Source of the DNA: Bathynomus jamesi
Lineage: Eukaryota; Arthropoda; Malacostraca; Isopoda; Cirolanidae
Direction: 5' to 3'
Assembly: GCA_023014485.1 (NCBI GenBank)
Contig: JAJOZX010005517.1
Coordinates: forward strand, 1-64,000
DNA length: 64,000 bases
Notes under the pieces: generated by a model
Databases searched by the model: none
Told to the model about the DNA's origin: nothing
What the model saw: the letters and a program-made list of their open reading frames with translations, nothing else
Made by a program: the position numbers and the translations under genes
Shown here: positions 50,324 through 63,671 of the stretch, in pieces
Numbering within the stretch: the stretch's first letter is position 1
Layout: every line of letters starts with the position of its first letter

Positions 50324-50791
50324 GATTCGTTTTGACAAGAGTGTGAAACTTCATGTATTCCGATTGGCTGATGTTTGTCTGACGCTAACTAAAGGACATA
50401 TCTAATTGATTCTCATGTGGGTGTGAATTTTGGGACCTCTTATGGTTCATATTTGGGTGTGGCTAAACTTTCGATATTCTAATTGGTTCACATATATTTG
50501 TTAATTTTAAGCTTTTTCAATGCTCCTCATCTGTTTCTGGCTGTATCTAATACATTCTGATTCGTTTTGACAAGAGTGTGAAACTTCATGTATTCCGATT
50601 GGCTGTGTTTGTCTGACGCTAACTAAAGGACATATCTAATGATTCTCATGTGAGTGTGAATTTTGGGACCTTCTTGTTGGTTCATATTTGGGTGGCTAAA
50701 CTTTCGATATTCTAATTGGTTCACATATATTGTTAATTTTAAAGCTTTTTCAATGCTCTTCATCTGTTTCTGGCTGTATATAATACATTCG
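50324..50791 (+). repeat. Tandem B-B pair, copy in the second 3.97 kb block
   Basis: Units at 50324 and 50559 reproduce the pair at 46340/46578, with several one- and two-base deletions. Confidence 0.87.
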
Positions 50792-53362
50792 GATTCGTTT
50801 TGACGAGAGTGTGAAACTTTTTGTATTCTGATTGGCTAACATTTGTCTGACGCAAACGAAGGCACATATCTAATTGGTTTTCACGTGGGTGTGAATTTTG
50901 GACTCTTCCCATTGGCTCACATTTGGGTGTGGCTAAACATTGGATATTCTAATTGATTCGCATGTGGGTGTGTATATGTTAATCTCTTGATTGGTCTTCA
51001 TTTAGGTGTGTTTATATAGAGACAATTGGATTAGTTCACACATATTTGTTAATTTTAGAGCCTTTTTATGCTCCCCATCTGTCTCTTGCTGTATCCTATA
51101 CATCCGGATTCGTTTTGACAAGAGTGTGAAACTTCATGTTTTCGATTGGCTGATGTTTGTCTGACGCTAACTAAAGGACATATCTAATTGATTCTCATGT
51201 GGGTGTGAAATTTGGGTCCTTCTTATTGGTTCTTATTTGGGTGTGGCTAAACTTTCGATATTCTAATTGGTTCCATATATTTGTTAATTTTAAAGCTTTT
51301 CAATGCTCGTCATCTGTTTCTGGCTGTATCTAATACATTCGGAATCGTTTTGACGAGAGTGTCAAACTTTATGTATTCTGATTGGCTGATATTTGTCTGA
51401 CGCTAAAGAAGTCACATGGCTAATTGGTTTTCACGTGGGTGTGAATTTTGAAACCTTCCCATTGCCTCATATTTGGGTGTGGCTAAACATTGGATATTCT
51501 CATTGATTCGCATGTGGGTGTGTATATGTTTAATCTCTTGATTGGTCTTCATTTAGGTGTGTATATGTTAATCTCTTGATTGGTCTTCATTTAGGTGTGT
51601 TTATATAGAAACAATTTTATTAGTTCACACATATTTGTTAATTTTAGAGCCTTTTTAATGCTCCCCATCTGTCTCTGGCTGTATCCAATACATTCGGATT
51701 CGTTTTGACACGAGTGTGAAACTTCATGTATTCCGATTGGCTGATGTTTGTCTGAAGCTAACTAAAGGACATATCTAATTGATTCTCATGTGGGTGTGAA
51801 TTTTGGGACCTTCTTATTGGTTCATATTTGGGTGTGCTAAACTTTCGATATTCTAATTGGTTCACATATATTTGTTAATTTTAAAGCTTTTTCAATGCTC
51901 CTCATCTGTTTCTGGCTGTATCTAATACATTCGGATTCGTTTTGACGAGAGTGTGAAACTTTATGTATTCTGATTGGCTGATATTTGTTTGACGCTAACG
52001 AGGGCACATGTCTAAATTGTTTTCACGTGGGTGTGAATTTTGGACCCTTCCCATTGGCTCATATTTGGGTGTGGCTAAACATTGGATATTCTAATTCATT
52101 CGCATGTGGGTGTGTGTATGTTAATCTCTTGATTGATCTTCATTTACGTGTGTATATGTTAATCTCTTGATTGGTCTTCATTTAGTTGTGTTTATATAGA
52201 AACAATTGGATTAGTTCACACATATTTCTTAATTTTAGAGCCTTTTAATGCTCCCATCTGTCTCTGGCTGTATCCAATACATTCTGATTCGTTTGACAAG
52301 AGTGTAAAACTTCATGTATTCCGATTGGCTGTGTTTGTCTGACGCTAACTAAAGGACATATCTAATTGATTCTCATGTGGGTGTGAATTTGGGACCTTCT
52401 TTTTGGTTCATATTTGGGTGTGGCTAAACTTTCGATATCTAATTGGTTTCACATATATTTGTTAATTTTAAAGCTTTTTCAATGCTCCTCATCTGTTTCT
52501 GGCTGTATATAATACACTTCGGATTCGTTTTGACGAGAGTGTGAAACTTTTTGTATTCTGATTGGCTAACATTTGTCTGAAGCTAACGAAGGCGTCTAAT
52601 TGGTTTTCATGTGGGTGTGAATTTTGGACTCTTCCATTGCTCATATTTGGGTGTGGCTAAACATTGGATATTCTAATTGATTAGCACGTGGGTGTGTATA
52701 TGTTAATCTCTTGATTGGTCTTCATTTAGTTGTGTATATGTTAATCTCTGATTGGTCTTCATTTAGGTGTGTTTATATAGAAACAATTTTATTATTTCAC
52801 ACATATTTTTAATTTTAGAGCCTTTTTAATGCTCCCCATCTGTCTCTGGCTGTATCGAATACATTCGGATTCGTTTTGACACGAGTGTGAAACTTCATGT
52901 ATTCCGATTGGCTGATGTTTGTCTGACGCTAACTAAAGGACATATCTAATTGATTCTCATTTGGGTGTGAATTTTAGGACCTTCTTATTGGTTCATATTT
53001 GGGTGTGGCTAAACTTTCGATATTTTAATTGGTTCACCTGTATTGTTAATATTAAAGCTTTTTCAATGCTCCTCATCTGTTTCTGGCTGTATGTAATACT
53101 TCGGATTCGTTTTGACGAGAGTGTGAAACTTTATGTATTCTGATTGGATGATATTTGTCTGACGCTAACGAGGGCACATGTCTAATTGGTTTTCACGTGG
53201 GTGTGAATTTTGGACCCTTCCCATTGGCTCATATTTGGGTGTGGCTAAACATTGCTATTCTAATTGATTCGCATGTTGGTGTGTATATGTTAATCTCTTG
53301 ATTGGTCTTCATTTAGGTATGTTTATATAGAAACAATTTGATTAGTTCACACATATTTGTTA

Positions 53363-53392
53363 ATTTTAGAGCCTTTAGAGCCAATCATGTAT
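53363..53392 (+). repeat. Deletion joint with short filler, copy 1
   Basis: The A tail stops at AGAGCCTTT. Then comes AGAGCCAAT, followed by CATGTATTCCG of a B unit, so the end of A and the first 27 or so bases of B are gone. The filler repeats the neighbouring AGAGCC, as if copied locally during repair. The identical joint recurs at about 61711. Confidence 0.87.
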
Positions 53393-54144
53393 TCCGATTG
53401 GCTGAAATTTGTCTGACGCTAACTAAAGGACATATCTAATTGATTCTCATGTGGGTGTGAAATTTGGGACCTTCTTATTGGTTCCTATTTGGGTGTGGCT
53501 AAACTTTCGATATTCTAATTGGTTCACATATATTTGTTAATTTTAAAGCTTTTTCAATGCTCCTCATCTGTTTCTGGCTGTATCTAATACTTTCAGATTC
53601 GTTTTGACGAGAGTGTGAAACTTTATGTATTCTGATTTGCTGATATTTGTCTGACGCTAACGAGGGCACATGTCTAATTGGTTTCCTCGTGGGTGTGAAT
53701 TTTGGACTCTTCCCATTGGCTCATATTTGGGTGTGGCTAAACATTGGATATTCTAATTGATTCGCATGTGGGTGTGTATATGTTAATCTCTTGATTGGTC
53801 TTCATTTAGCTGTGTTTATGTAGAAACAATTGGATTAGATCACACACATTTGTTAATTTTAGAGCCTTTTTTATGCTCCCATCTGTCTCTATCTGTATCC
53901 ATACATTCTGATTCGTTTTGACAAGAGTGTGAAACATCATGTATTCCGATTGGCTGATGTTTGTCTGAGGCTAACTAAAGGACATATGTAATTGATTGTC
54001 ATGTTGGTGTGAATTTTGGGACCTTCTTATTGGTTTATATTTGGGTGTGGCTAAACTTTCGATATTCTAATTGGTTCACATATATTTGTTAATTTTAAAG
54101 CTTTTTCAATGCTCCTCATCTGTTTCTGGCTGTATCTACATTCG

Positions 54145-54461
54145 GATTCGTTTTGAAGAGAGTGTGAAACTTTATGTATTCTGATTGGCTGATATTTGTC
54201 TGACGCTAACGAAGGCACATGTCTAATTGGTTTTCAAGTGGGTGTGAATTTTGGACCCTTCCCATTGGCTCATATTTGGGTGTGGCTAAACATTGGATAT
54301 TCTAATTCATTCGCTTGTGGGTGTGAAATTTGGGACCTTCTTATTGGTTCTTATTTGGGTGTGGCTAAACTTTCGATATTCTAATTGGTTCACATATATT
54401 TGTTAATTTTAAAGCTTTTTCAATGCTCCTCATCTGTTTCTGGCTGTATCTAATACATTCG
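54145..54461 (+). repeat. Chimeric A/B unit, second lineage
   Basis: The crossover is at the same module position (about 54312-54325), but the A part is a different subtype: AATTCATTCGC instead of TTGATTCGC, with GAAGAGAG and TTCAAGTGGG. This suggests an independent exchange at the same place, or later conversion of the A half. Confidence 0.85.
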
Positions 54462-57400
54462 GATTCGTTTTGACGAGAGTGTGAAACTTTATGTATTCTG
54501 ATTGGCTGATATTTGTCTGACGATAACGAGGGCACATGTCTAATTGGTTTTCAAGTGGGTGTGAATTTTGGACCCTTCCCATTGGCTCATATTTGGGTGT
54601 GGCTGAACATTGGATATTCTAATTCATTCTCATGTGGGTGTGTGTATGTTAATCTCTTGATTGGTCTTCATTTAGGTGTGTTTATATAGAAACATTGGAT
54701 TAGTTCACACATATTTGTTAATTTTAGAGCCTTTTTATGCTCCCCATCTCTCTCTGGCTGTATCCAATACATTCGGACTCGTTTTGACAAGAGTGTGAAA
54801 CTTCATGTATTCCATTGGCTGATGTTTGTCTGACGCTAACTAAAGGACATATCTAATTATTCTCATGTGGGTGTGAATTTTGGGACCTTCTTATTGGTTC
54901 ATATTTGGTTGTGGCTAAACTTTCGATATTCTAATTGGTTCACATATATTTGTTAATTTTAAAGCTTTTCAATGCTCCTCATCTGTTTCTGGCTGTATCT
55001 AATACATTCGGATTCGTTTTACGAGAGTGTGAAACTTTATGTATTCTGATTGGCTGATTTTGTCTGACGCTAACGAAGGGCTCTAATTGGTTTTCACGTG
55101 GGTGTGAATTTTGGACCTTCCCATTGGCTCATATTTGGGTGTGGCTAAACATTGGACATTCTAATTCATTCGCATGTGGGTGTGTATATGTTAATCTCTT
55201 GATTGGTCTTCATTTAGGTGTGTTTATATAAAATTAGATTAGTTCACACATATTTGTTAATTTTAGAGCCTTTTTTATGCTCCCCATCTCTCTCTTGCTG
55301 TATCCAATACATCCGGATTCGTTTTGAGAAGAGTGTGAAACTTCATGTATTCCGATTGGCTGAAGTTTGTCTGACGCTAACTAAAGGACATATCTAATTG
55401 ATTCTCATGTGGGTGTGAATTTTGGGACCTTCTTATTGGTTCATATTTGGGTGTGGCTAAACTTTCAATAATGTAATTAGTTCACATATATTTGTTAATT
55501 TAAAGCTTTTTCAATGCTCGTCATCTGTTTCTGGCTGTATCTAATACATTCGGAATCGTTTTGACGAGAGTGTCAAACTTTATGTATTCTGATTGGCTGA
55601 TATTTGTCTGACGCTAACGAAGTCACATGGCTAATTGGTTTTCAAGTGGGTGTGAATTTTGAACCCTTCCCATTGGCTCATATTTGGGTGTGGCTAAACA
55701 TTGGATATTCTAATTGATTCGCATGTGGGTGTGTACATGTTAATCTCTTGATTGGTCTTCATTTAGGTGTGTATATCTTAATCTCTTGATTGGTCTTCAT
55801 TTAGTTGTGTTTATATAGAAACAATTGGATTAGTTCACACATATTTGTTAATTTTAGAGCCTTTTTAATGCTCCCCATCTGTCTCTTCCTGTATCCAATA
55901 CATTCTGATTCGTTTTGACAAGAGTGTGAAACTTCATGTATTCCGATTGGCTGAAATTTGTCTGACGCTAACTAAAGGACATATCTAATTGATTCTCATG
56001 TGGGTGTGAAATTTGGGACCTTCTTATTGGTTCCTATTTGGGTGTGGCTAAACTTTCGATATTCTAATTGGTTCACATATATTTGTTTATTTTAAAGCTT
56101 TTTCAATGCTCCTCATCTGTTTCTGGCTGTATCTAATACTTTCAGATTCGTTTTGACGAGAGTGTGAAACTTTATGTATTCTGATTGGCTGATATTTGTC
56201 TGACGCTAACGAGGGCACATGTCTAATTGGTTTCCTCGTGGGTGTGAATTTTGGACTCTTCCCATTGGCTCATATTTGGGTGTGGCTAAACATTGGATAT
56301 TCTAATTGATTCGCATGTGGGTGTGTATATGTTAATCTCTTGATTGGTCTTCATTTAGCTGTGTTTATGTAGAAACAATTGGATTAGATCACACACATTT
56401 GTTAATTTTAGAGCCTTTTTTATGCTCCCCATCTGTCTCTATCTGTATCCAATACATTCTGATTCGTTTTGACAAGAGTGTGAAACATCATGTATTCCGA
56501 TTGGCTGATGTTTGTCTGAGGCTAACTAAAGGACATATGTAATTGATTGTCATGTTGGTGTGAATTTTGGGACCTTCTTATTGGTTTATTTGGGTGTGGC
56601 TAAACTTTCGATATTCTAATTGGTTCACATATATTTGTTAATTTTAAAGCTTTTTCAATGCTCCTCATCTGTTTCTGGCTGTATCTAATACATTCGGATT
56701 CGTTTTACCGAGAGTGTGAAACTTTATGTATTCTGATTGGCTGACATTTGTCTGAAGCTAACGAAGGCGTCTAATTGGTTTTCGTGTGGGTGTGAATTTT
56801 GGACTCTTCCCAATGGCTCATATTTGGGTGTGGCTAAACATTGGACATTCTAATTGATTCGCATGTGGGTGTGTATATGTTAATCTCTTGATTGGGCTTC
56901 ATTTAGGTGTGTTTATGTAGAAACAATTGGATTAGTTCACACATATTTGTTAATTTTAGAGCCTTTATAATGCTCCCCATCTGTCTCTTGCTGTATCCAA
57001 TACATTCTGATTCGTTTTGACAAGAGTGTGAAACTTCATGTATTCCGATTGGCTGATGTTTGTCTGACGCTAACTAAAGGACATATCTAATTGATTCTCA
57101 TGTGGGTGTGAAATTTGGGACCTTCTTATTGGTTCTTATTTGGGTGTGGCTAAACTTTCGATATTCTAATTGGTTCACATATATTTGTTAATTTTAAAGC
57201 TTTTTCAATGCTCCTCATCTGTTTCTGGCTGTATCTAATACATTCGGATTCGTTTTACCGAGAGTGTGAAACTTTATGTATTCTGATTGGCTGACATTTG
57301 TCTGAAGCTAACGAAGGCGTCTAATTGGTTTTCACGTGGGTGTGAATTTTGGACTCTTCCCATTGGCTCATATTTGGGTGTGGCTAAACATTGGACATTC

Positions 57401-57558
57401 TAATTGATTCGCATGTGGGTGTGTATATGTTAATCTCTTGATTGGGCTTCATTTAGGTGTGTTTATGTAGAAAAAATTGGATTAGTTCACACATATTTGT
57501 TAATTTTAGAGCCTTTTTTATGCTCCCCATCTGTCTCTGGCTGCATCCAATACATCCG

Positions 57559-58032
57559 GATTCGTTTTGACGAGAGTGTGAAACTTCATGTATTCCGATT
57601 GGCTGAAGTTTGTCTGACGCTAACTAAAGGACATATCTAGTTGATTCTCATGTGGGTGTGAATTTTGGGACCTTCTTATTGGTTCATATTTGGGTGTGGC
57701 TAAACTTTCGATATTCTAATTGGCTCACATATATTTATTAATTTTAAAGCTTTTTCAATGCTCCCCATCTGTCCTGGCTGTATCCAATACATTCGGATTC
57801 GTTTTGACGAGAGTGTGAAACTTCATGTATTCCGATTGACTGATGTTTGTCTGACGCTAACTAAAGGACATATCTAATTGATTCTCATGTGGGTGTGAAT
57901 TTTGGACCTTCTTATTGGTTCATATTTGGGTGAGGCTAAACTTTCGATATTCTAATTGGTTCACATATATTTGTTAATTTTAAAGCTTTTTCAATGCTCC
58001 TCATCTGTTTCTGGCTGCATGTAATACTTTCG
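57559..58032 (+). repeat. Tandem B-B pair (GATTGACTG type)
   Basis: The B units at 57559 and 57796 share GGCTCACATATATTTATT and CCGATTGACTG with the 21369 pair. The first also has CTAGTTGATT and follows the CTGCATCCAATACATCC variant. It is copied from 63672. Confidence 0.86.
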
Positions 58033-61000
58033 GATTCGTTTTGACGAGAGTGTGAAACTTTATGTATTCTGATTGGCTGATATTTGTCTGACGCTAACGA
58101 AGTCACATGGCTAATTGGTTTTCACGTGGTGTGAATTTTGAACCCTTCCCATTGGCTCATATTTGGGTGTGGCTAAACATTGGATATTCTAATTGATTCG
58201 CATGTGGGTGTGTATATGTTAATCTCTTGATTGGTCTTCATTTAGGTGTGTATATGTTAATCTCTTGATTGGTCTTCATTTAGTTGTGTTTATATAGAAA
58301 CATTTGGATTAGTTCACACATATTTGTTAATTTTAGAGCCTTTTTAATGCTCCCCATCTGTCTCTGGCTGTATCCAATACATTCGGATTCGTTTTGACAA
58401 GAGTGTGAAACTTCATGTATTCCGATTGGCTGATGTTTGTCTGACGCTAACTAAAGCACATATCTAATTGATTCTCATGTGGGTGTGAATTTTAGGACCT
58501 TTTTATTGTTTCATATTTGGGTGTGGCTAAACTTTCGATATTTTAATTGGTTCACCTGTATTTGTTAATTTTAAAGCTTTTTCAATGCTCCTCATCTGTT
58601 TCTGGCTGTATGTAATACTTTCGGGATCGTTTTGACGAGAGTGTGAAACTTTATGTATTCTGATTGGCTGATATTTGTCTGACGCTAACGAGGGCACATG
58701 TCTAATTGGTTTTCACGTGCGTGTGAATTTTGGACCCTTCCAATTGGCTCATATTTGGGTGTGGCTAAACATTGGATATTCTAATTGATTCGCATGTGGG
58801 TGTGTATATGTTAATCTCTTGATTGGTCTTCATTTAGGTGTGTTTATATAGAAACAATTGGATTAGTTCACACATATTTGTTAATTTTAGAGCCTTTTTA
58901 TGCTCCCCATCTCTCTCTGGCTGTATCCAATACATTCGGATTCGTTTTGACAAGAGTGTGAAACTTCATGTATTCCGATTGGCTGATGTTTGTCTGACGC
59001 TAACTAAAGGACATATCTAATTGATTCTCATGTGGGTGTGAAATTTGGGACCTTCTTATTGGTTCATATTTGGGTGTGGCTAAACTTTCGATATTCTAAT
59101 TGGTTCACATATATTTTTAATTTTAAAGCTTTTTCAATGCTCGTCATCTGTTTCTGGCTGTATCTAATACATTCGGAATCGTTTTGACGAGAGTGTCAAA
59201 CTTTATGTATTCTGATTGGCTGATATTTGTCTGACGCTAAAGAAGTCACATGGCTAATTGGTTTTCACGTGGGTGTGAATTTTGAACCCTTCCCATTGCC
59301 TCATATTTGGGTGTGGCTAAACATTGGATATTCTAATTGATTCGCATGTGGGTGTGTTCATGTTAATCTCTTGATTGGTCTTCATTTAGATGTGTATATC
59401 TTAATCTCTTGATTGGTCTTCATTTAGTTGTGTTTATATAGAAACAATTGGATTAGTTCACACATATTTGTTAATTTTAGAGCCTTTTTAATGCTCCCCA
59501 TCTGTCTCTGGCTGTATCCAATACATTCGGATTCGTTTTGACAAGAGTGTGAAACTTCATGTATTCCGATTGGCTGATGTTTGTCTGACGCTAACTAAAG
59601 GACATATCTAATTGATTCTCATGTGGGTGTGAATTTTGGGACATTCTTATTGGTTCATATTTGGGTGTGGCTAAACTTTCGATATTCTAATTGGTTCACA
59701 TATATTTGTTAATTTTAAAGCTTTTTCAATGCTCTTCATCTGTTTCTGGCTGTATGTAATACTTTCGGATTCGTTTTGACGAGAGTGTGAAACTTTATGT
59801 ATTCTGATTGGCTGATATTTGTCTGACGCTAACGAGGGCACATGTCTAATTGGTTTTCACGTGGGTGTGAATTTTGGACCCTTCCCATTGGCTCATATTT
59901 GGGTGTGGCTAAACATTGGATATTCTAATTGATTCGCATGTGGGTGTGTATATATTAATCTCTTGATTGGTCTTCATTTAGCTGTGTTTATGTAGAAACA
60001 ATTGGATTAGATCACACACATTTGTTAATTTTAGAGCCTTTTTAATGCTCCCCATCTGTCTCTATCTGTATCCAAAATATTCTGATTCGTTTTGTCAAGA
60101 GTGTGAAACATCATGTATTCCGATTGGCTGATGTTTGTCTGAGGCTAACTAAAGGACATATGTAATTGATTGTCATGTTGGTGTGAATTTTGGGACCTTC
60201 TTATTGGTTTATATTTGGGTGTGGCTAAACTTTCGATATTCTAATTGGTTCACATATATTTGTTAATTTTAAAGCTTTTTCAATGCTCCTCATCTGTTTC
60301 TGGCTGTATCTAATACATTCGGATTCGTTTTACCGAGAGTGTGAAACTTTATGTATTCTGATTGGCTGACATTTGTCTGAAGCTAACGAAGGCGTCAATT
60401 GGTTTTCACGTGGGTGTGAATTTTGGACCCTTCCCATTGGCTCATATTTGGGTGTGGCTAAACATTGGTATTCTAATTGATTCGCATGTGGGTGTGTATA
60501 TGTTAATCTCTTGATTGGTCTTCATTTAGGTGTGTTTATATAGAAACAATTGGATTAGTTCACACATATTTGTTAATTTTAGAGCCTTTTTAATGCTCCC
60601 CATCTGTCTCTTGCTGTATCCAATACATTCTGATTCGTTTTGACAAGAGTGTGAAACTTCATGTATTCCGATTGGCTGATGTTTGTCTGACGCTAACTAA
60701 ACGACATATCTAATTGATTCTCATGTGGGTGTGAAATTTGGGACCTTCTTATTGGTTCTTATTTGGGTGTGGCTAAACTTTCGATATTCTAATTGGTTCC
60801 ATATATTTGTTAATTTTAAAGCTTTTTCAATGCTCGTCATCTGTTTCTGGCTGTATCTAATACATACATTCGGATTCGTTTTACGAGAGTGTGAAACTTT
60901 ATGTATTCTGATTGGCTGATTTGTCTGAAGCTAACGAAGGCGTCTAATTGGTTTTCACGTGGGTGTGAATTTTGACTCTTCCCATTGCTCATATTTGGGT

Positions 61001-61706
61001 GTGGCTAAACATTGGATATTCTAATTGATTAGCACGTGGGTGTGTATATGTTAATCTCTTGATTGGTCTTCATTTAGTTGTATATGTTAATCTCTTGATT
61101 GGTCTTCATTTAGTGTGTTTATATAGAAACAATTTATTATTTCACACATATTTGTTAATTTTAGAGCCTTTTTAATGCTCCCCATCTGTCTCTGGCTGTA
61201 TCCAATACATTCGGATTCGTTTTGACAAGTGTGAAACTTCATGTATTCCGATTGGCTGATGTTTGTCTGACGCTAACTAAAGGACATATCTAATTGATTC
61301 TCATTTGGGTGTGAATTTTAGGACCTTCTTATTGGTTCATATTTGGGTGTGGCTAAACTTTCGATATTTTAATTGGTTCACCTGTATTTGTTAATATTAA
61401 AGCTTTTTCAATGCTCCTCATCTGTTTCTGGCTGTATGTAATACTTCGGATTCGTTTTGACGAGAGTGTAAACTTTATGTATTCTGATTTGCTGATATTT
61501 GTCTGACGCTAACGAGGGCACATGTCTAATTGGTTTCCTCGTGGGTGTGAATTTTGGACCCTTCCCATTGGCTCATATTTGGGTGTGGCTAAACATTGGT
61601 ATTCTAATTGATTCGCATGTGGGTGTGTATATGTTAATCTCTTGATTGGTCTTCATTTAGGTATGTTTATATAGAAACAATTTGATTAGTTCACACATAT
61701 TTGTTA

Positions 61707-61736
61707 ATTTTAGAGCCTTTAGAGCCAATCATGTAT
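61707..61736 (+). repeat. Deletion joint with short filler, copy 2
   Basis: The joint is identical to that at 53.37 kb, 8344 bp downstream. It serves as a diagnostic mark that the two regions are copies of one another. Confidence 0.87.
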
Positions 61737-62493
61737 TCCGATTGGCTGAAATTTGTCTGACGCTAACTAAAGGACATATCTAATTGATTCTCATGTGGGT
61801 GTGAAATTTGGGACCTTCTTATTGGTTCCTATTTGGGTGTGGCTAAACTTTCGATATTCTAATTGGTTCACATATATTTGTTAATTTTAAAGCTTTTTCA
61901 ATGCTCCTCATCTGTTTCTGGCTGTATCTAATACTTTCAGATTCGTTTTGACGAGAGTTTAAAACTTTATGTATTCTGATTTGCTGATATTTGTCTGACG
62001 CTAAAGAGGGCACATGTCTAATTGGTTTCCTCGTGGGTGTGAATTTTGGACTCTTCCCATTGGCTCATATTTGGGTGTGGCTAAACATTGGATATTCTAA
62101 TTGATTCGCATGTGGGTGTGTATATGTTAATCTCTTGATTGGTCTTCATTTAGCTGTGTTTATGTAGAAACAATTGGATTAGATCACACACATTTGTTAA
62201 TTTTAGAGCCTTTTTTATGCTCCCCATCTGTCTCTATCTGTATCCAATACATTCTGATTCGTTTTGACAAGAGTGTGAAACATCATGTATTCCGATTGGC
62301 TGATGTTTGTCTGAGGCTAACTAAAGGACATATGTAATTGATTGTCATGTTGGTGTGAATTTTGGGACCTTCTTATTGGTTTATATTTGGGTGTGGCTAA
62401 ACTTTCGATATTCTAATTGGTTCACATATATTTGTTAATTTTAAAGCTTTTTCAATGCTCCTCATCTGTTTCTGGCTGTATCTAATACATTCG

Positions 62494-62806
62494 GATTCGT
62501 TTTGAAGAGAGTGTGAAACTTTATGTATTCTGATTGGCTGATATTGTCTGACGCTAACGAAGGCACATGTCTAATTGGTTTTCAAGTGGGTTGAATTTGG
62601 ACCCTTCCCATTGGCTCATATTTGGGTGTGGCTAAACATTGGATATTCTAATTCATTCGCTGTGGGTGTGAAATTTGGGACCTTCTTATTGGTTCTTATT
62701 TGGGTGTGGCTAAACTTTCGATATTCTAATTGGTTCACATATATTTGTTAATTTTAAAGCTTTTTCAATGCTCCTCATCTGTTTCTGGCTGTATCTAATA
62801 CATTCG
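62494..62806 (+). repeat. Chimeric A/B unit, second lineage
   Basis: This is the counterpart of 54145 in the 8.35 kb offset duplication, with the joint at about 62660-62670 and the same GAAGAGAG and TTCAAGTGGG marks. Confidence 0.87.
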
Positions 62807-63671
62807 GATTCGTTTTGACGAGAGTGTGAAACTTTATGTATTCTGATTGGCTGATATTTGTCTGACGCTAACGAGGGCACATGTCTAATTGGTTTTCAAG
62901 TGGGTGTGAATTTTGGACCCTTCCCATTGGCTCATATTTGGGTGTGGCTGAACATTGGATATTCTAATTCATTCTCATGTGGGTGTGTGTATGTTAATCT
63001 CTTGATTGGTCTTCATTTAGGTGTGTTTATATAGAAACAATTGGATTCGTTCACACATATTTGTTAATTTTAGATCCTTTTTTATGCTCCCCATCTCTCT
63101 CTTGCTGTATCCAATACATTCGGACTCGTTTTGACAAGAGTGTGAAACTTCATGTATTCCAATTGGCTGATGTTTGTCTGACGCTAACTAAAGGACATAT
63201 CTAATTAATTCTTATGTGGGTGTGAATTTTGGGACCTTCTTATTGGTTCATATTTGGTTGTGGCTAAACTTTCGATATTCTAATTGGTTCACATATATTT
63301 GTTAATTTTAAAGCCTTTTCAATGCTCCTCATCTGTTCTGGCTGTATCTAATACATTCGGATTCGTTTTACCGAGAGTGTGAAACTTTATGTATTCTGAT
63401 TGGGTGACATTTGTCTGAAGCTAACGAAGGCGTCTAATTGGTTTTCACGTGGGTGTGAATTTTGGACTCTTCCCATTGGCTCATATTTGGGTGTGGCTAA
63501 ACATTGGACATTCTAATTGATTCGCATGTGGGTGTGTATATGTTAATCTCTTGATTGGGCTTCATTTAGGTGTGTTTATGTAGAAAAAATTGGATTAGTT
63601 CACACATATTTGTTAATTTTAGAGCCTTTTTTATGCTCCCCATCTGTCTCTGGCTGCATCCAATACATCCG

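Larger units (their letters stand above)
49139..53103 (+). repeat. Tandem 3.97 kb higher-order block, copy 2
   Basis: Units start near 49139 (A/B chimera), 49456, 49771, 50008, 50324, 50559, 50792, 51107, 51342, 51697, 51934, 52286, 52522 and 52868, in the same order as copy 1. Walking the two copies by eye I find roughly 25-30 one- or two-base indels, mostly losses in this copy, against about seven substitutions. The match ends near 53.19 kb, where this copy continues as TTTTCACGTGGG while copy 1 ran on into TTTCCTCGTCGG of copy 2. Confidence 0.92.
53104..60872 (+). repeat. Array block: mosaic of dimers with several partial block duplications
   Basis: A units start near 53104, 53596, 54145 (A/B chimera), 54462, 55011, 55553, 56145, 56697, 57247, 58033, 58625, 59176, 59768 and 60322. 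The first part, to about 54.9 kb, is repeated from 61.4 kb. The pair A with TAGCTGTGTTTATG plus B with CATCATGTATTCC appears at 53596/53910, 56145/56461, 59768/60084 and 61940/62256. Units 56461-57246 also match 60084-60872 at about 3.62 kb offset, including a B with GAAATTTGGG. Confidence 0.88.
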
